Source: Methanofollis sp. W23 (GTDB lineage: Archaea; Halobacteriota; Methanomicrobia; Methanomicrobiales; Methanofollaceae). Taken from it: a DNA stretch of 64,000 bases. The notes below the pieces were generated by a model, which made no database searches, was not told the DNA's origin, and was given only the letters and a program-made list of their open reading frames with translations. A program made the translations under genes and the position numbers. The stretch spans positions 1,240,001 through 1,304,000 of the forward strand of contig NZ_JAGGMN010000001.1 of NCBI RefSeq assembly GCF_017875325.1, read 5' to 3'. This document shows positions 43,705 to 52,987 of the stretch, one piece after another; position 1 is the first letter of the stretch, and every line of letters begins with the position of its first letter.

Positions 43705-44823
43705 TACTTTTTTTATTCAGTCGGATGTGGGCGGGGCAGATCGCCGGAGGGCCGTCGACCGAACTGCGGACCCTTGTTTTCCCTGTATCCTATCCCTTCA
43801 CAGGGCTCTTGCGGTCCCTGTTTTGCGCTTGATGCGACGGTAAGGCCGAGTGAGCGGTACGGAGATCAGGGCTCTATATGAAACCCTCACCAGTTCTTGG
43901 TGTGGGCGCGACAGGACCGTCTTCCCATCACATAGCCGGGGGCAAGTGCCCCCCTGACCCCCAGGAGCAAGATTGGGCCGGGAAGGCTGAATAGACGAAT
44001 ATGAAAAAGGGGGTGCAACCCCCGGCGTGATCAAGGTGGAAAGATTCGTGATCAGAAGGGTACTCTGACAGATCAATGAAAGTTTCTACAAATCCTATCC
44101 CAGAACTCTCTGACTGTATCCTTACAGAAAAGAGCGCGGGATGATGATGGAGAGGTTCTTATTTTTCGTCATGCTTCCATGCACCAGATCGCCTTTTCTC
44201 GCCTTCGATCCGGGCGCTCCGCCCTTGGCCCCATAAATGACGATAGGGACGGGAAGGCAGCGAGAAGCCACGAAGAGAGGCTGCGATCTCCCGTCAATCT
44301 TCATCGGCGGGGGGTGCGGGGGGCGACACGCCCCCCAGGGGATGAGAAAGATTAGAATTTCTGGAAGGATGCACTTAGGTTCGAGGAGATGTTCACCCCA
44401 AGAGAGTTTTGGGATATGTTCTAAGTGTATTCATGCCCTCCACCGTGGGCTCGGCGCGCCCCTGACTCTCCTGCGCGACGACAGGCACGGGGACGCCAGA
44501 GGGGTGAACCAGGTAAGACACTCCAATTGTCGTGACGAGGGCACCAACATGGGAGAGAGGGCCTGACCACTCGCACCCGACATTTGAACAGATAAAAGTT
44601 GAAAGGAGTGGCCCTGTAGAAACTCCTGCCAGTTCTTGATAGACTGACTGAATCACCTTCCCTTCTCTTCGGCCGGGAACGAGTGCCCCCCGGACCCCCA
44701 AGATCACGATTGCGCTTTGAAAACAGAATCGATGACTATAAAGGATGCGTTGCAGCCTTCGACCCATCGTGTAGAGGGGAGAACGGGAGGCGGCACGCCC
44801 CCCGCTCTACAGAACCAAAAGGA
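43705..44823. repeat. Intergenic repeat block with two or more short element copies
   Basis: A T-run at 43,708-43,714 terminates secG. No further gene is supported. GGCTCTATATGAAACCCTC (about 43,869) and GAAAGTTTCTACAAATCC (about 44,080) may bound one copy. GGCCCTGTAGAAACTCCTG (about 44,609) and CTCTACAGAACC (44,809-44,820) bound another of about 210 bp that ends next to the cofE stop. GGGGGGCGACACGCCCCCC (about 44,319-44,337) is a hairpin. GAGAGTTTTGGGATATGTTC lies at about 44,401. Confidence 0.55.
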
Positions 44824-45564
44824 TCAGTTCTTGTCGAGTGCCTGCCTGATGAGGTCTTCGTCTTTTCTGAAGTGGAGGTCGTCGTGCCCGGTCCACCCAG
44901 GGCAGTTCCTGAAGACCACGACCGGGATGCCGTTGTTGCTCTCGCCCATCACGAAGTTCGAGAAACCGGCGACCTCGTCGACTACTGCTTCTTCGGTGAT
45001 CTCGAGGGTGTGGCCGAAGAGGTCGTGGTCACCCCTGAAGTCGCGGATCGCCGTCATTCCGCTCCACCCGATAGCGACGCCCGCCTGGCCCCGCCTGAAT
45101 GAGCGCCCGCAGGTATCGGTGATGATCACCCTGACCTCTTTCCCGGAGGCCGCCTTGAGGGCGTCACATAGCCCTGATGCGGCCTGCATCGGGTCGGGGG
45201 GGAGGCGGACGATCATGCCGTCCTCGACATTGGAGTGGTCGAGTCCGGCCCGCACGCCGATATGACCGGTGACTGTCTCAGAAAGGATGAAGGGCTCTTC
45301 CAGGATGACGTCGGTGGTGTCGTCGAGGACGGCCTGGATAAACCTGGGGTCTTCATGAGTCTTCTGAGCGATCCGTTCTGCGTCGCCCGAGGGGACGATC
45401 TCGTCGAGCAGTCTGGTGTGGCCGTGCGCCTTGGAGTAGACCGAGGAGGCGAGACAGAGGATGTCGCCGTCCTCGAGGGCGACCTGCCGGCAGATCATCT
45501 CTGCGAGGTCATCCCCCTGATGAATGAGTGGGAGGCCTTTGACCGGGATTACCTCGATATGCAT
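44824..45564 (-). CDS. cofE: Coenzyme F420-0:L-glutamate ligase (CofE)
   Basis: The 246-residue product matches archaeal CofE along its whole length: IEVIPVKGLPLIHQGDDLAE, GDILCLASSVYSKAHG, ILEEPFILSETVTGHIGVRA, GLDHSNVEDGMIVRLPPDP, VRVIITDTCGRSFRRGQAGV and AIGWSGMTAIRDFRGDHDLF. It adds glutamates to F420-0 with GTP, giving F420-2. The conserved Asp residues for metal and GTP binding (HSN, TDTCGR, DHDLF) are visible. It is monocistronic with a short upstream spacer; a repeat copy abuts its 3' end. Confidence 0.96.
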   Translation of the reverse strand: MHIEVIPVKGLPLIHQGDDLAEMICRQVALEDGDILCLASSVYSKAHGHTRLLDEIVPSGDAERIAQKTHEDPRFIQAVLDDTTDVILEEPFILSETVTGHIGVRAGLDHSNVEDGMIVRLPPDPMQAASGLCDALKAASGKEVRVIITDTCGRSFRRGQAGVAIGWSGMTAIRDFRGDHDLFGHTLEITEEAVVDEVAGFSNFVMGESNNGIPVVVFRNCPGWTGHDDLHFRKDEDLIRQALDKN

Positions 45565-46998
45565 AGAATATCTTTATCATACTCCTCCAGACTAATAGCC
45601 ATCGGTCGGGGCGCCTGTGGTTCATGAATACATGCGAGCCCTTAGACATCGACTGGGCATGAGCCCTGGCCCAGGCATACCAGATGAATGTCTCATTTCA
45701 CTGTTCTCAGGGACGTGAGAGGACCGATCTTTGATCCTTTGCTTTGTAGGGAGGTCCTGTGATCCTCACCGCCTGGGGGCGATGCACAAATCCCCCATGA
45801 AGAGGCGAAGGTCTCTACAAAATGATCCTTCCCCATGCAACAGAGGCGAGAAGGGGAACGTTCATCGATTGTACCTTCCCGACACAATCGTCATCTCTGG
45901 GGTTTAGGGGCAGAGCTCCCGGCACGCTCGATGGGGGAAGGTGAGTGAGTCACGGTCATTCCAGGAATGAGTGAGGATTTCTACAAAGAAGTCTTCGACA
46001 TGGCCGGAAGGACGGCAAGCCCATACAAGACCTGAACGCCGCTATCATGGGAAATTCACACGATAGAACAGGCCCACGATCTTCATACAGTGATATCGCG
46101 GCTTGATGATGTTCTCTGGCAGGGAGGTGGCCGTTCCACCCTGTCCCCCGCGCGAAGAGAGGCAAGGGACGACATAATCTTCTCCTGGACTTTCGATGCT
46201 GCGTTCTCGGCCCAATCTTCATCCTGGAGTCTGGGGGCAGAATTTCCGGCGCGACCACGTGGGAAGGTGAGCCATTGGGGCTCTGTAGAATCCGACATAA
46301 TCCTGGGGGTCAGGCATACGAGATAAAAATGATCATGGGTCTTTGGATCGTGCACTGATCAGTGTTCCTCCTTCAGAGCACGACACCACGCGGGAACATC
46401 ATCACATGGCCGCCCCCACCTATCTTTGTCGTGGGGGGGTCGGGTGGGCAAGGCCCTCCGGCGCGAGACGGCGGTGAAGATTTGACGATTGAGGGCGGCA
46501 CATCTGATTATCACGCCATCCCACACCTTCACGCCGCGGGCGCGGCGCCCCCGGACCCTCGGGATGGCGATGGGGCTGGAAGGCAGAACGCCGATCATGC
46601 TGAAGCAGTCCTTCTCATCTGCATATCATCTTCAACGAGATCGGCTGGTTCAAATTCTCATAAAAACCCCGAGATGTCATCGTCAGGGTCATTTTCATGG
46701 TAAATCCTCTTGATGAATCTCTGACTGGGGGCGTGCCGCCCCCCTGACCCCCTGCCACATGATAGATCAAGGACGGCATCGCTCTTGTCACAGTCACCCA
46801 TTCTGCTTTCCCAGTTCTATCTTGCATCTTGGGGTTCGGGGGTAGCGCCCCCGGCGCGAGTATAGGAGAAGACAGTCGAGTCACGCGTGCACCTCAAAGA
46901 GGGGAGAATTTCTACACAGCCATGGGTTTGATATAGGTGTGCCGTGATGGGGGAGAGTGAGCGGGCGTCCGTGGAGGGAGGTCCGTGGAGGTGTCGAG
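45565..46998. repeat. Long intergenic repeat block including an inverted ordered element
   Basis: No gene is supported. CGACTGGGCATGAGCCCTGG (about 45,652) is a left-end type. GGCTCTGTAGAATCCGACAT (about 46,280) and AATTTCTACACAGCC (about 46,906) are opposed ends. Between 46,420 and 46,700 the modules run in reverse complement: CGCGAGACGGCGGTGAAGAT, CGGCACATCTGATTATCACG, GCCGCGGGCGCGGCGCCCC, TCATCTGCATATCATCTTC, CAAATTCTCATAAAAACCC and GTCAGGGTCATTTTCATGG, matching 36,743-36,990 backwards. Confidence 0.6.
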
Positions 46999-47178
46999 AT
47001 GACATGGTATAGCATCGGAAAACTTGGGAAAGAGGAACTTGCCCAGCGGAAGTTTGGACCCCCGGTGAAGAAAGGCACCGGTGAGACTGCCGAGAGAGCG
47101 GCAGTCCCGGCCACGATGGAAGTCGTCATCAGGACCGAGACCGGGAAGCAGGAAGGGCGCTGGCACTGGCACTGGTGA
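46999..47178 (+). CDS. Small hypothetical protein
   Basis: The 59-residue product starts at an ATG with a good GGAGGTGTCGAG ribosome binding site. It reads MTWYSIGKLGKEELAQRKFG, is followed by a basic Pro/Lys/Thr stretch and ends in the aromatic run GRWHWHW. It has no Cys and no membrane segment. The strong ribosome binding site and the T-run after the gene (47,197-47,203) support expression. I do not recognise it. The His/Trp tail could bind a metal, as conjecture. Confidence 0.55.
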   Translation: MTWYSIGKLGKEELAQRKFGPPVKKGTGETAERAAVPATMEVVIRTETGKQEGRWHWHW

Positions 47179-47254
47179 AAGGGCCGGCGTAATCTCTTTT
47201 TTTGGGACTCGGGAACATTTGCCTGATCCTCATCTTTTATCTATTAATGCGCAT

Positions 47255-47506
47255 ATGAGTACTAATTGTATGCCAGGAATGGATGGTACCGGCCCTCTGG
47301 GACGAGGGCCAATGACCGGATGGGGGCGCGGTCGGTGCAGACCGGTCGCTCCCGCACCCGTTGCAGAGACCACTGAAAACACAGCTCCAGCACAGCCCGC
47401 ACAGCCTCCACAGAGTGCCGCCTATTACGGCCTCGGGCGCGGCGGACTCCCACGCGGGTGCGGCCGTGGGTTTGGCGGCGGCCGCGGTCGCGGCTGGCGC
47501 TGGTGA
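47255..47506 (+). CDS. DUF5320-like small Gly/Arg-rich protein
   Basis: The 83-residue product has the DUF5320 start MPGMDGTGPLGRGPMTGWGR with RGRC just after, a Pro/Ala/Gln linker and a Gly-Arg-Cys tail (GRGGLPRGCGRGFGGGRGRG, WRW). In this family the N-terminal motif is fixed and the tail variable; function is unknown, though members often lie next to nitrogenase-accessory or metal-cluster genes. The alternative start at MPGMDG (47,270) is equally likely. Confidence 0.75.
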   Translation: MSTNCMPGMDGTGPLGRGPMTGWGRGRCRPVAPAPVAETTENTAPAQPAQPPQSAAYYGLGRGGLPRGCGRGFGGGRGRGWRW

Positions 47507-47583
47507 CCGGGGCACTGCACGCCCCTTCTTCTTTTTATCGATACAGAGAGGAATCTTTTTCACCAAGCAACCCCCATTTCCGG

Positions 47584-47856
47584 ATGATGTACCGCGTCAT
47601 CCGCTGTCCGGGGTGCCTCACCTTTACCTATGTCGATCCGTACCAGCACTGGAAACTCTGTCATGTCTGCGGCGAGGTGATCGACGCCACGCGCGCACCT
47701 GTGTATCTCGAAGTCATCGACCACCAGGATGCGGAGAGGGTCGTCTGCCAGCTCCAGGACTATCTCGAAGAAACCTGCAGGGAAGATCTCGACGATGCAG
47801 AGAAGAAAAAAATCCGCTCAGAATATGCCCGCTGGGTCAGGAGCCGGATCGACTGA
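47584..47856 (+). CDS. Small zinc-ribbon protein (DUF1922-like)
   Basis: The 90-residue product begins MMYRVIRCPGCLTFTYVDPY and has a second knuckle LCHVCGEVIDATRAPVYLEV, giving four Cys (CPGC and CHVC) for one zinc. A helical part follows (DAERVVCQLQDYLEETCRED) and a charged C-terminus (AEKKKIRSEYARWVRSRID). It resembles the DUF1922 zinc-ribbon family of methanogens. The role is unknown; RNA or protein binding is usual for such knuckles. It follows the DUF5320-like gene by 77 bases. Confidence 0.7.
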   Translation: MMYRVIRCPGCLTFTYVDPYQHWKLCHVCGEVIDATRAPVYLEVIDHQDAERVVCQLQDYLEETCREDLDDAEKKKIRSEYARWVRSRID

Positions 47857-49072
47857 GAGTGTCAAAGGTCCGAGCATCTTCCTGAATCATTCATGAGGCA
47901 CATGGCACGCCTCAGGCATGCCGCATGAGTCTTGTTCGTCACGGTTTTTCGTGCCTGTTCCAGGAGGCTATCCTTTCGGCGCACCACACTTGTTAGGACG
48001 ACACGGTTTTTCGCGGTGCCGACTCTGGAGAGTCAGAGATGAAGATGGAGGTCACGCATACTGGGAAAACTCCGCTTCATCTTCATCAGCGAGAGTTAGG
48101 GGGCGGCACGCCACCAGGTGAAGAATAGGGTTCTAAATTTCAGGAAGGAAGCGCCCTAGTTCAAGGGGATATCTAAGCCTCTGAGAGTTCAGGAATATCT
48201 CTGGATGAACATTGTTCTGGACGGCACCTCGGCATGCGAGAAGATCGGCTCTGGAGAAACCCATGTCAATTCTTGGTGTGAGCGCGACTCCTCCACCTTC
48301 CTACATCTTTGGCCAGGGGCGCTACCCCAGACCCCCCGGGCCCCCCGCCGATGAAGATTGGCGGAGGATTGCGTCCCGTCTCCATGAACTTAACTCTATC
48401 TTCCCATCCTCATCGCCATCCCGGGGGTCCGGGGGCAGAGCCCCCGGCGTGGGTGATGTGGAAGGCGACGAATACATGGGTGCGCGATAAAAAAAGCTGG
48501 GATCTCTTCATTGTCATCCATCGCTCTCAATCGGTGAGGAGGAGGGCCGGAGAGTTTTGGGATGACCTCGATCATAAAGAGGGTGCTGCCGTCCACGACC
48601 TATCGTGGCGCCGGGGGTCCGGGGGGCGGCACGCCCGTCTGCCAGAGAGAAACCTCCAGAGAAGTTACCATGAAACTGATCAAGAAGATCCTCTCTTCAG
48701 GTTTGCATTGGAGTTTTAATTCTCCATATCCCGTTGAAGTTAATACGCAGAGGATAGAGGATTCTTCTGATGAATCGGCCGCCCCGAATCGTGGAGATCT
48801 CCCTGCCATCTCGCGCCGGGGGGTTGCACCCCCCGGACCCCCACGACGAAGATAGCCGAGGGGCGGCACGACGCTCGACTTCGATTCACTCCCGGGACTC
48901 AAGGAGGAGAGTCAAAAATTGATTCAACTCTGATATAAAATTTCATCCCGTATGCTTGAGGCGTGTTCTCGCCTCATGCCAGATTCTACAGAGCTAAAAA
49001 TTGGCTCTTCAAGAGAGAAATCGAATCCATCACGCCCACATCAGACCTCTCCTGACCGACGACCCTCCACCT
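47857..49072. repeat. Intergenic repeat block
   Basis: No gene is supported. The hairpin CCGGGGGCAGAGCCCCCGG (48,429-48,447) is identical to 12,993-13,011. GAGAGTTTTGGGATGACCTC lies at about 48,549, CAGGTTTGCATTGGAGTTTT at about 48,699, and CGCGCCGGGGGGTTGCACCC at about 48,811. ATTTCATCCCGTATGCTTGA with CTCATGCCAGATTCTACAGA (about 48,941-48,990) is a right end. GGCTCTGGAGAAACCC (about 48,248) may be its left end. Confidence 0.55.
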
Positions 49073-49222
49073 TCACCAGCGCTTCCCGCACCTCGGGCAG
49101 ATCATCGTCACCTGTCTGCCGCAGTTTGGACAATATACTCCACGACGTTCAGAATATGCAAGGGGGCGGCCGCAGCGCCGGCAGAAGACCGGCGCCTCAT
49201 ACCCGCATTCGTGCCGTATCAT
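49073..49222 (-). CDS. 49-residue zinc-ribbon protein at the end of the eha-fwd operon
   Basis: The product reads MIRHECGYEAPVFCRRCGRP, then a short basic loop, then VYCPNCGRQVTMICPRCGKRW. It has seven Cys plus His4, enough for two zinc knuckles (HEC/CRRC and CPNC/CPRC). Its ATG shares a base with the fwdC stop (TGATG), so it is translationally coupled to fwdC and probably expressed with the whole operon. It is too short for routine gene finders. I know of no function. Small zinc-ribbon proteins often help assembly or act as electron-carrier adaptors, so a role with formylmethanofuran dehydrogenase is possible. Confidence 0.7.
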   Translation of the reverse strand: MIRHECGYEAPVFCRRCGRPLAYSERRGVYCPNCGRQVTMICPRCGKRW

Positions 49223-49998
49223 CAGTCCAGATATTGATAGTGCCTGACCAAAAGATTTCCTTTTCCTCGGTTGGCCACGTCCCCGGTGAAATGAGTGAGT
49301 GGGAGACCGTCCGGCCCTTCGACCTCGCCCTCTGTCTTGAACGTCGGGATCATCCCTGAGACACACCCCAGCACCGTGCACTTCCCTTTGGTCATGTTCC
49401 CACAGGGACGTGCACAGTTGCCATGGATGGTGAGATACCCCCCCTGCATATCGACACCAGGCATATCGCCGCAGTTCCCGTGGACGACCACCTCGCCGCC
49501 GAAGAGATGCTCGGCCGTGAAGTCTCCGGCATTCCCGAAGACCTCCACCTTCCCGCCTCTCATCCCTTTCTTCTCGCCCCGGTAGCCTGCGGCACAGTAA
49601 TGACCCACGTTGCCATGACAGGTGATCGTGCCGCCCCGCATTTCTCGCGCGAACCAGCCGCCGGCATCTCCCATCACCTCGATGGTACCCGCGGCCATGA
49701 AGTTCCCGCAGTGCATCCCGACGTCCCCCTCGACGGTGATCTTCCCGCCGTCCATATACTCACCGACCCGCTTCACCCTTGAGGTATCGCCGCGGAGCAC
49801 CACTTCGACCTCGTTGACCGAGGTGGCCTTCCCCTCCACCTCGACCTCAAAGACCTCGTCGAGACGGCGCTCCTTGTTCCCCTCCCAGACCGTGAGGTCG
49901 TCGGTCCCCCACATCAGGAAGGCCGGGTTGATCTTCTCGGCCTCGATGGGGACATGTGGGTTTGTGCGCGGCTTCATCGTCAGCACGATCCGCATCAT
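49222..49998 (-). CDS. fwdC: Formylmethanofuran dehydrogenase subunit C
   Basis: The 258-residue product is a parallel beta-helix protein with repeated G-x-x-G motifs: VEGKATSVNEVEVVLRGDTS, GDAGGWFAREMRGGTITCHG, GGKVEVFGNAGDFTAEHLFG, GGYLTIHGNCARPCGNMTKG. It resembles the glutamate synthase alpha C-terminal domain, as in known FwdC. It binds FwdA and FwdB in the complex that reduces CO2 to formylmethanofuran. The ATG overlaps the fwdA stop by four bases and its stop overlaps the zinc-ribbon start. Confidence 0.96.
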   Translation of the reverse strand: MMRIVLTMKPRTNPHVPIEAEKINPAFLMWGTDDLTVWEGNKERRLDEVFEVEVEGKATSVNEVEVVLRGDTSRVKRVGEYMDGGKITVEGDVGMHCGNFMAAGTIEVMGDAGGWFAREMRGGTITCHGNVGHYCAAGYRGEKKGMRGGKVEVFGNAGDFTAEHLFGGEVVVHGNCGDMPGVDMQGGYLTIHGNCARPCGNMTKGKCTVLGCVSGMIPTFKTEGEVEGPDGLPLTHFTGDVANRGKGNLLVRHYQYLD

Positions 49999-51695
49999 AT
50001 CGTCGCCTCCGTCTCCATCCGCAGGTTCCGTTTGAGATACTCGTCCTGGACCGGATAGTTGCTCATCCGCACCGAATACCAGTGGTTGAACATCTCGGTG
50101 AACTCAGGGTCACGGCTCATATCATGCGCAGGGCTGATCTTGGGGTCGACCCAGATGGTCGTGTTCTCGCCATGGACCAGGATCTCGCCGTCCCGCGCCA
50201 CCGGGCGGCCCCGCTTGACAGTCCACCTGGTCTTTGAGAACCCGTCGATGATCTTCTGGTACTCCTGCGCCGGATCGATCTCGCCGACCTTCAGCGGGTA
50301 GACGGCGATGTCGGCCTCGGCCCCTATGCCCAGGTGACCCTTCCCGATCCCGGTGATCCCGAGGGCTTTTGCCTGTCCGGCCCGCGTCATCACCGCGATC
50401 TCGTTCCAGTCCATCTCGCGCTCAAGGGACGGGAGGATAACCCTGGACTCGGTCCTGCGGTTCACCGTCGCAAACTCGGCGTCCCTGTACTTCTTGCTCA
50501 TCAGGAGGGCGATGATCTCGGGGTACTTCACGAACGGCGCCCCATTCGGGTTGTCGGTCGTGAGCAGACACCGCCATGGATCCTTCACGAGCAGAGCAAG
50601 TTCAAGCCCGATCGACCACATGATCGAGTTGACCAGGTTCTTCTTCCTGTACAGCACCGGGATGATCCCTGACCCGGTCTCCAGTTCCACGTCATGGTTG
50701 GACCACTTGTTGTGGTGGAGACGGTAGAGGTTGAACTCCATCGGGCCGTCCGCGGTCATCGTGGTGGTCTTGCCAAACATCACCTGCCCCATGTCGATGA
50801 CGATCTGGGGGAGGTTGTTCACGGTGTAGGCCACCGGCTCGGCCTTCGAGCAGAAGGTCTTCCAGTCAGACCCGCCGTAACTATGGAACTGGACGTGCGT
50901 GGCGTACAGGCTCTGCCGCGTTTTGTTAAGGTCAGGAACCAGGTTGAAGGTCCCGATCGTGCAGGCATAGTTGCCTGGCGTGCCCAGGTTGTTGCAATGA
51001 AGATGGACCGAGTGAGGGAGCCTGAGCATCTCGCAGGCCCTGATCATCGCCTCGATGATCTCGGCCGGGGACACCCCGAAGTGCGGGACCTCGTCCTTGA
51101 TGCACCTGAGATCCTTGCCATAGCCCCATGCCTCGGTCCCGCCAGGGTTGGTCAGTTTGATCCCGAACCCCTTCACCGCCGAGAGCGTCCACCCGACGAT
51201 CGCGGCCACCCGCTCGATGTCGCCCTCGGCCACCGCCTTCATCACGCCCCAGTTTCCGTCGAAGAGCGTGTTGGCCATCATGTCCTGGAGAGGCGTGGCC
51301 GAAAACTCCTCATGGGTGTGACGGGCCTCGAGGGGCGCCATCGCCCCTTCGAGAAGGGTGGTATAGCCCATGAGGGCGTAGCGGTACGAGTTGGCGTACG
51401 TCGTCGGGACCGAGTAGCCGGACGTGGCGTGCTTCACGCCGCGGCGCACCTCACGTCCGGCCCGCATGTCTTCAGGGCTCATATAGCGCCCGAAGTTCAC
51501 CTTGGTCCCGCAGACATGGGTGTGGGAGTCGACCCCGCCGGGCAGGGTGAGGCAGCCCCCGGCGTCGATCACCTCTGCCTTCGGGCCGACGTCCTCGACG
51601 ATATACCCGTCTTTCACGGCGATGTCCATCACCTCGCCGTCGATATGGTTGATTGGGTCGATGACATAGGCGTTTTTGACCAGTAACTCGCTCAT
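49995..51695 (-). CDS. fwdA: Formylmethanofuran dehydrogenase subunit A
   Basis: The 566-residue product belongs to the amidohydrolase superfamily: LTLPGGVDSHTHVCGTKVNF (two metal His), NYACTIGTFN, VHLHCNNLGTPGN, TTDNPNGAPFV (metal Asp) and GHLGIGAEADIAVYPL. FwdA forms the binuclear metal site that condenses formate with methanofuran after FwdBD reduces CO2. The ATG (MSELLVKNAYVIDPIN) has GGAGG upstream and overlaps the fwdB stop by four bases; the long upstream extension is in the wrong frame of fwdB and was rejected. Confidence 0.97.
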   Translation of the reverse strand: MSELLVKNAYVIDPINHIDGEVMDIAVKDGYIVEDVGPKAEVIDAGGCLTLPGGVDSHTHVCGTKVNFGRYMSPEDMRAGREVRRGVKHATSGYSVPTTYANSYRYALMGYTTLLEGAMAPLEARHTHEEFSATPLQDMMANTLFDGNWGVMKAVAEGDIERVAAIVGWTLSAVKGFGIKLTNPGGTEAWGYGKDLRCIKDEVPHFGVSPAEIIEAMIRACEMLRLPHSVHLHCNNLGTPGNYACTIGTFNLVPDLNKTRQSLYATHVQFHSYGGSDWKTFCSKAEPVAYTVNNLPQIVIDMGQVMFGKTTTMTADGPMEFNLYRLHHNKWSNHDVELETGSGIIPVLYRKKNLVNSIMWSIGLELALLVKDPWRCLLTTDNPNGAPFVKYPEIIALLMSKKYRDAEFATVNRRTESRVILPSLEREMDWNEIAVMTRAGQAKALGITGIGKGHLGIGAEADIAVYPLKVGEIDPAQEYQKIIDGFSKTRWTVKRGRPVARDGEILVHGENTTIWVDPKISPAHDMSRDPEFTEMFNHWYSVRMSNYPVQDEYLKRNLRMETEATI

Positions 51696-52987
51696 GGATG
51701 TCTCACCTCCTTGACTTTCTCGAATATGGAACCGATGATCTCGGTGTCGGTCGGGTAGCCCAGGTCCATGAATTTCTTCACATGGATCGGCACCCCGTCC
51801 ATCCGGTAGGCCGTGCCCGGGGCGTCCATTCCGGTGACCGCCGTCGGGATCTGGCACCTGACAAGCGGGGTGGTCATGGTGTGCATCGGGTCGATGAGCA
51901 CCGACGGGATGGAGGCCAGGTGTTCGAGGCACTTCTTCGGGAAATGGGCTCCAGGATCACTTGCCACGATGAGCGCGGCGTCGCACTCCTTCCTGGCCAT
52001 GAGGTCCACCGCCGTCGTCTCGCCAGGGTTGTAGAAGGCGATCTGCCTGGAGAAGTCGACGGCGTACGGGTAGCCGGTCATCCAGGTGAAGACTTCGTTG
52101 GAACCATAGACATTGTAGTGCCCACGCAGGGGGGTCAGCGTGAACTTGGTGTGGCGGCTCAGTTCGTCGACCAGTTCGATGGCGTTCCTGACATTCTTGT
52201 ACTTGCCAGGCGACATCGTAAGCCCGACGCCGAAGAAGAGGGCGCCGAACTTGGCCTCCTTGCAGAGGGCGGCGACCCTGAGGAGTTGCTCCTTGGTCAC
52301 CCCGGCCACCGTCGGCGGGACGACGTCCTCGCGTCCCCGCACAATCGCCCGCAGCGCCGAGAGGACGGCATAGTCGCCGCCAGGCTTCACCTGCACGAAC
52401 TCGTCGGCGATGCTCGCCGTCTCGGTCTTCCTGACATCGACAAGGATGAGTTTCCTGTCCCTGAAGGCGTTCTCCAGGAAGTAGCCGTCGGCATAGGTGG
52501 TGTACCTGCTCATGTGCCGCGGATGGGCCTCAGTCGGGTTGCACCCCCAGTAGACGATGAGGTCGGCCCTGTTCTTCACCTGGCCCAGGGTACAGCCTGG
52601 ATGGCCGACCTCCTGGATGGCCAGGATGGAAGGGCCGTGACAGACCGAGGTGGTCGAGTCGATCACCCCGCCGAGGAGTTCGGCCATCGAGACCCCGGTC
52701 CCCTGCGCCTCCCCCTGGGTGCTCGACCACCCGTACAGCAGGGGACGGTCGGCGTCCAGGAGGATCCCGGCGGCGTACTCGATCGCCTCTTCGTACCTGG
52801 CGTCGCGCCACGCTCCGCCCTCCCGCATGATCGGACTCTTGAGCCGGTGCGTCCCGGCATTCATCAGTTTGTGGCTCCCGAGGGTGCAGGCATTGTCCAC
52901 CCGCACCACCTCGGTCCCCTCGGTCTCGATGACCAGGTCGTCGCAGAGACACCCGCAGAACGGGCAGATCATATCTTCGTGGATCAT
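51692..52987 (-). CDS. fwdB: Formylmethanofuran dehydrogenase subunit B (molybdo/tungstopterin)
   Basis: The 431-residue product has the N-terminal [4Fe-4S] motif ICPFCGCLCDDL with Cys34 (ACTLG), and the metal-ligand Cys116 in STTSVCHGPS. It is Cys, not selenocysteine. ADLIVYWGCNPTEAHPRHMS and DAALIVASDPGAHFPKKCLE match the pterin-binding folds. It reduces CO2 to formate using low-potential electrons. Whether Mo or W is used cannot be read from sequence. Start and stop overlap the neighbours by four bases each. Confidence 0.96.
   Translation of the reverse strand: MIHEDMICPFCGCLCDDLVIETEGTEVVRVDNACTLGSHKLMNAGTHRLKSPIMREGGAWRDARYEEAIEYAAGILLDADRPLLYGWSSTQGEAQGTGVSMAELLGGVIDSTTSVCHGPSILAIQEVGHPGCTLGQVKNRADLIVYWGCNPTEAHPRHMSRYTTYADGYFLENAFRDRKLILVDVRKTETASIADEFVQVKPGGDYAVLSALRAIVRGREDVVPPTVAGVTKEQLLRVAALCKEAKFGALFFGVGLTMSPGKYKNVRNAIELVDELSRHTKFTLTPLRGHYNVYGSNEVFTWMTGYPYAVDFSRQIAFYNPGETTAVDLMARKECDAALIVASDPGAHFPKKCLEHLASIPSVLIDPMHTMTTPLVRCQIPTAVTGMDAPGTAYRMDGVPIHVKKFMDLGYPTDTEIIGSIFEKVKEVRHP

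Noticed and set aside
12802-49000. Dispersed repeats considered as a CRISPR array
   Set aside because: The repeats are long, diverged, widely spaced and in both orientations, with no regular spacers and no cas genes.
52620-52650. Possible selenocysteine in FwdB
   Set aside because: The metal-ligand codon is TGT (Cys116 in VCHGPS), with no in-frame TGA.
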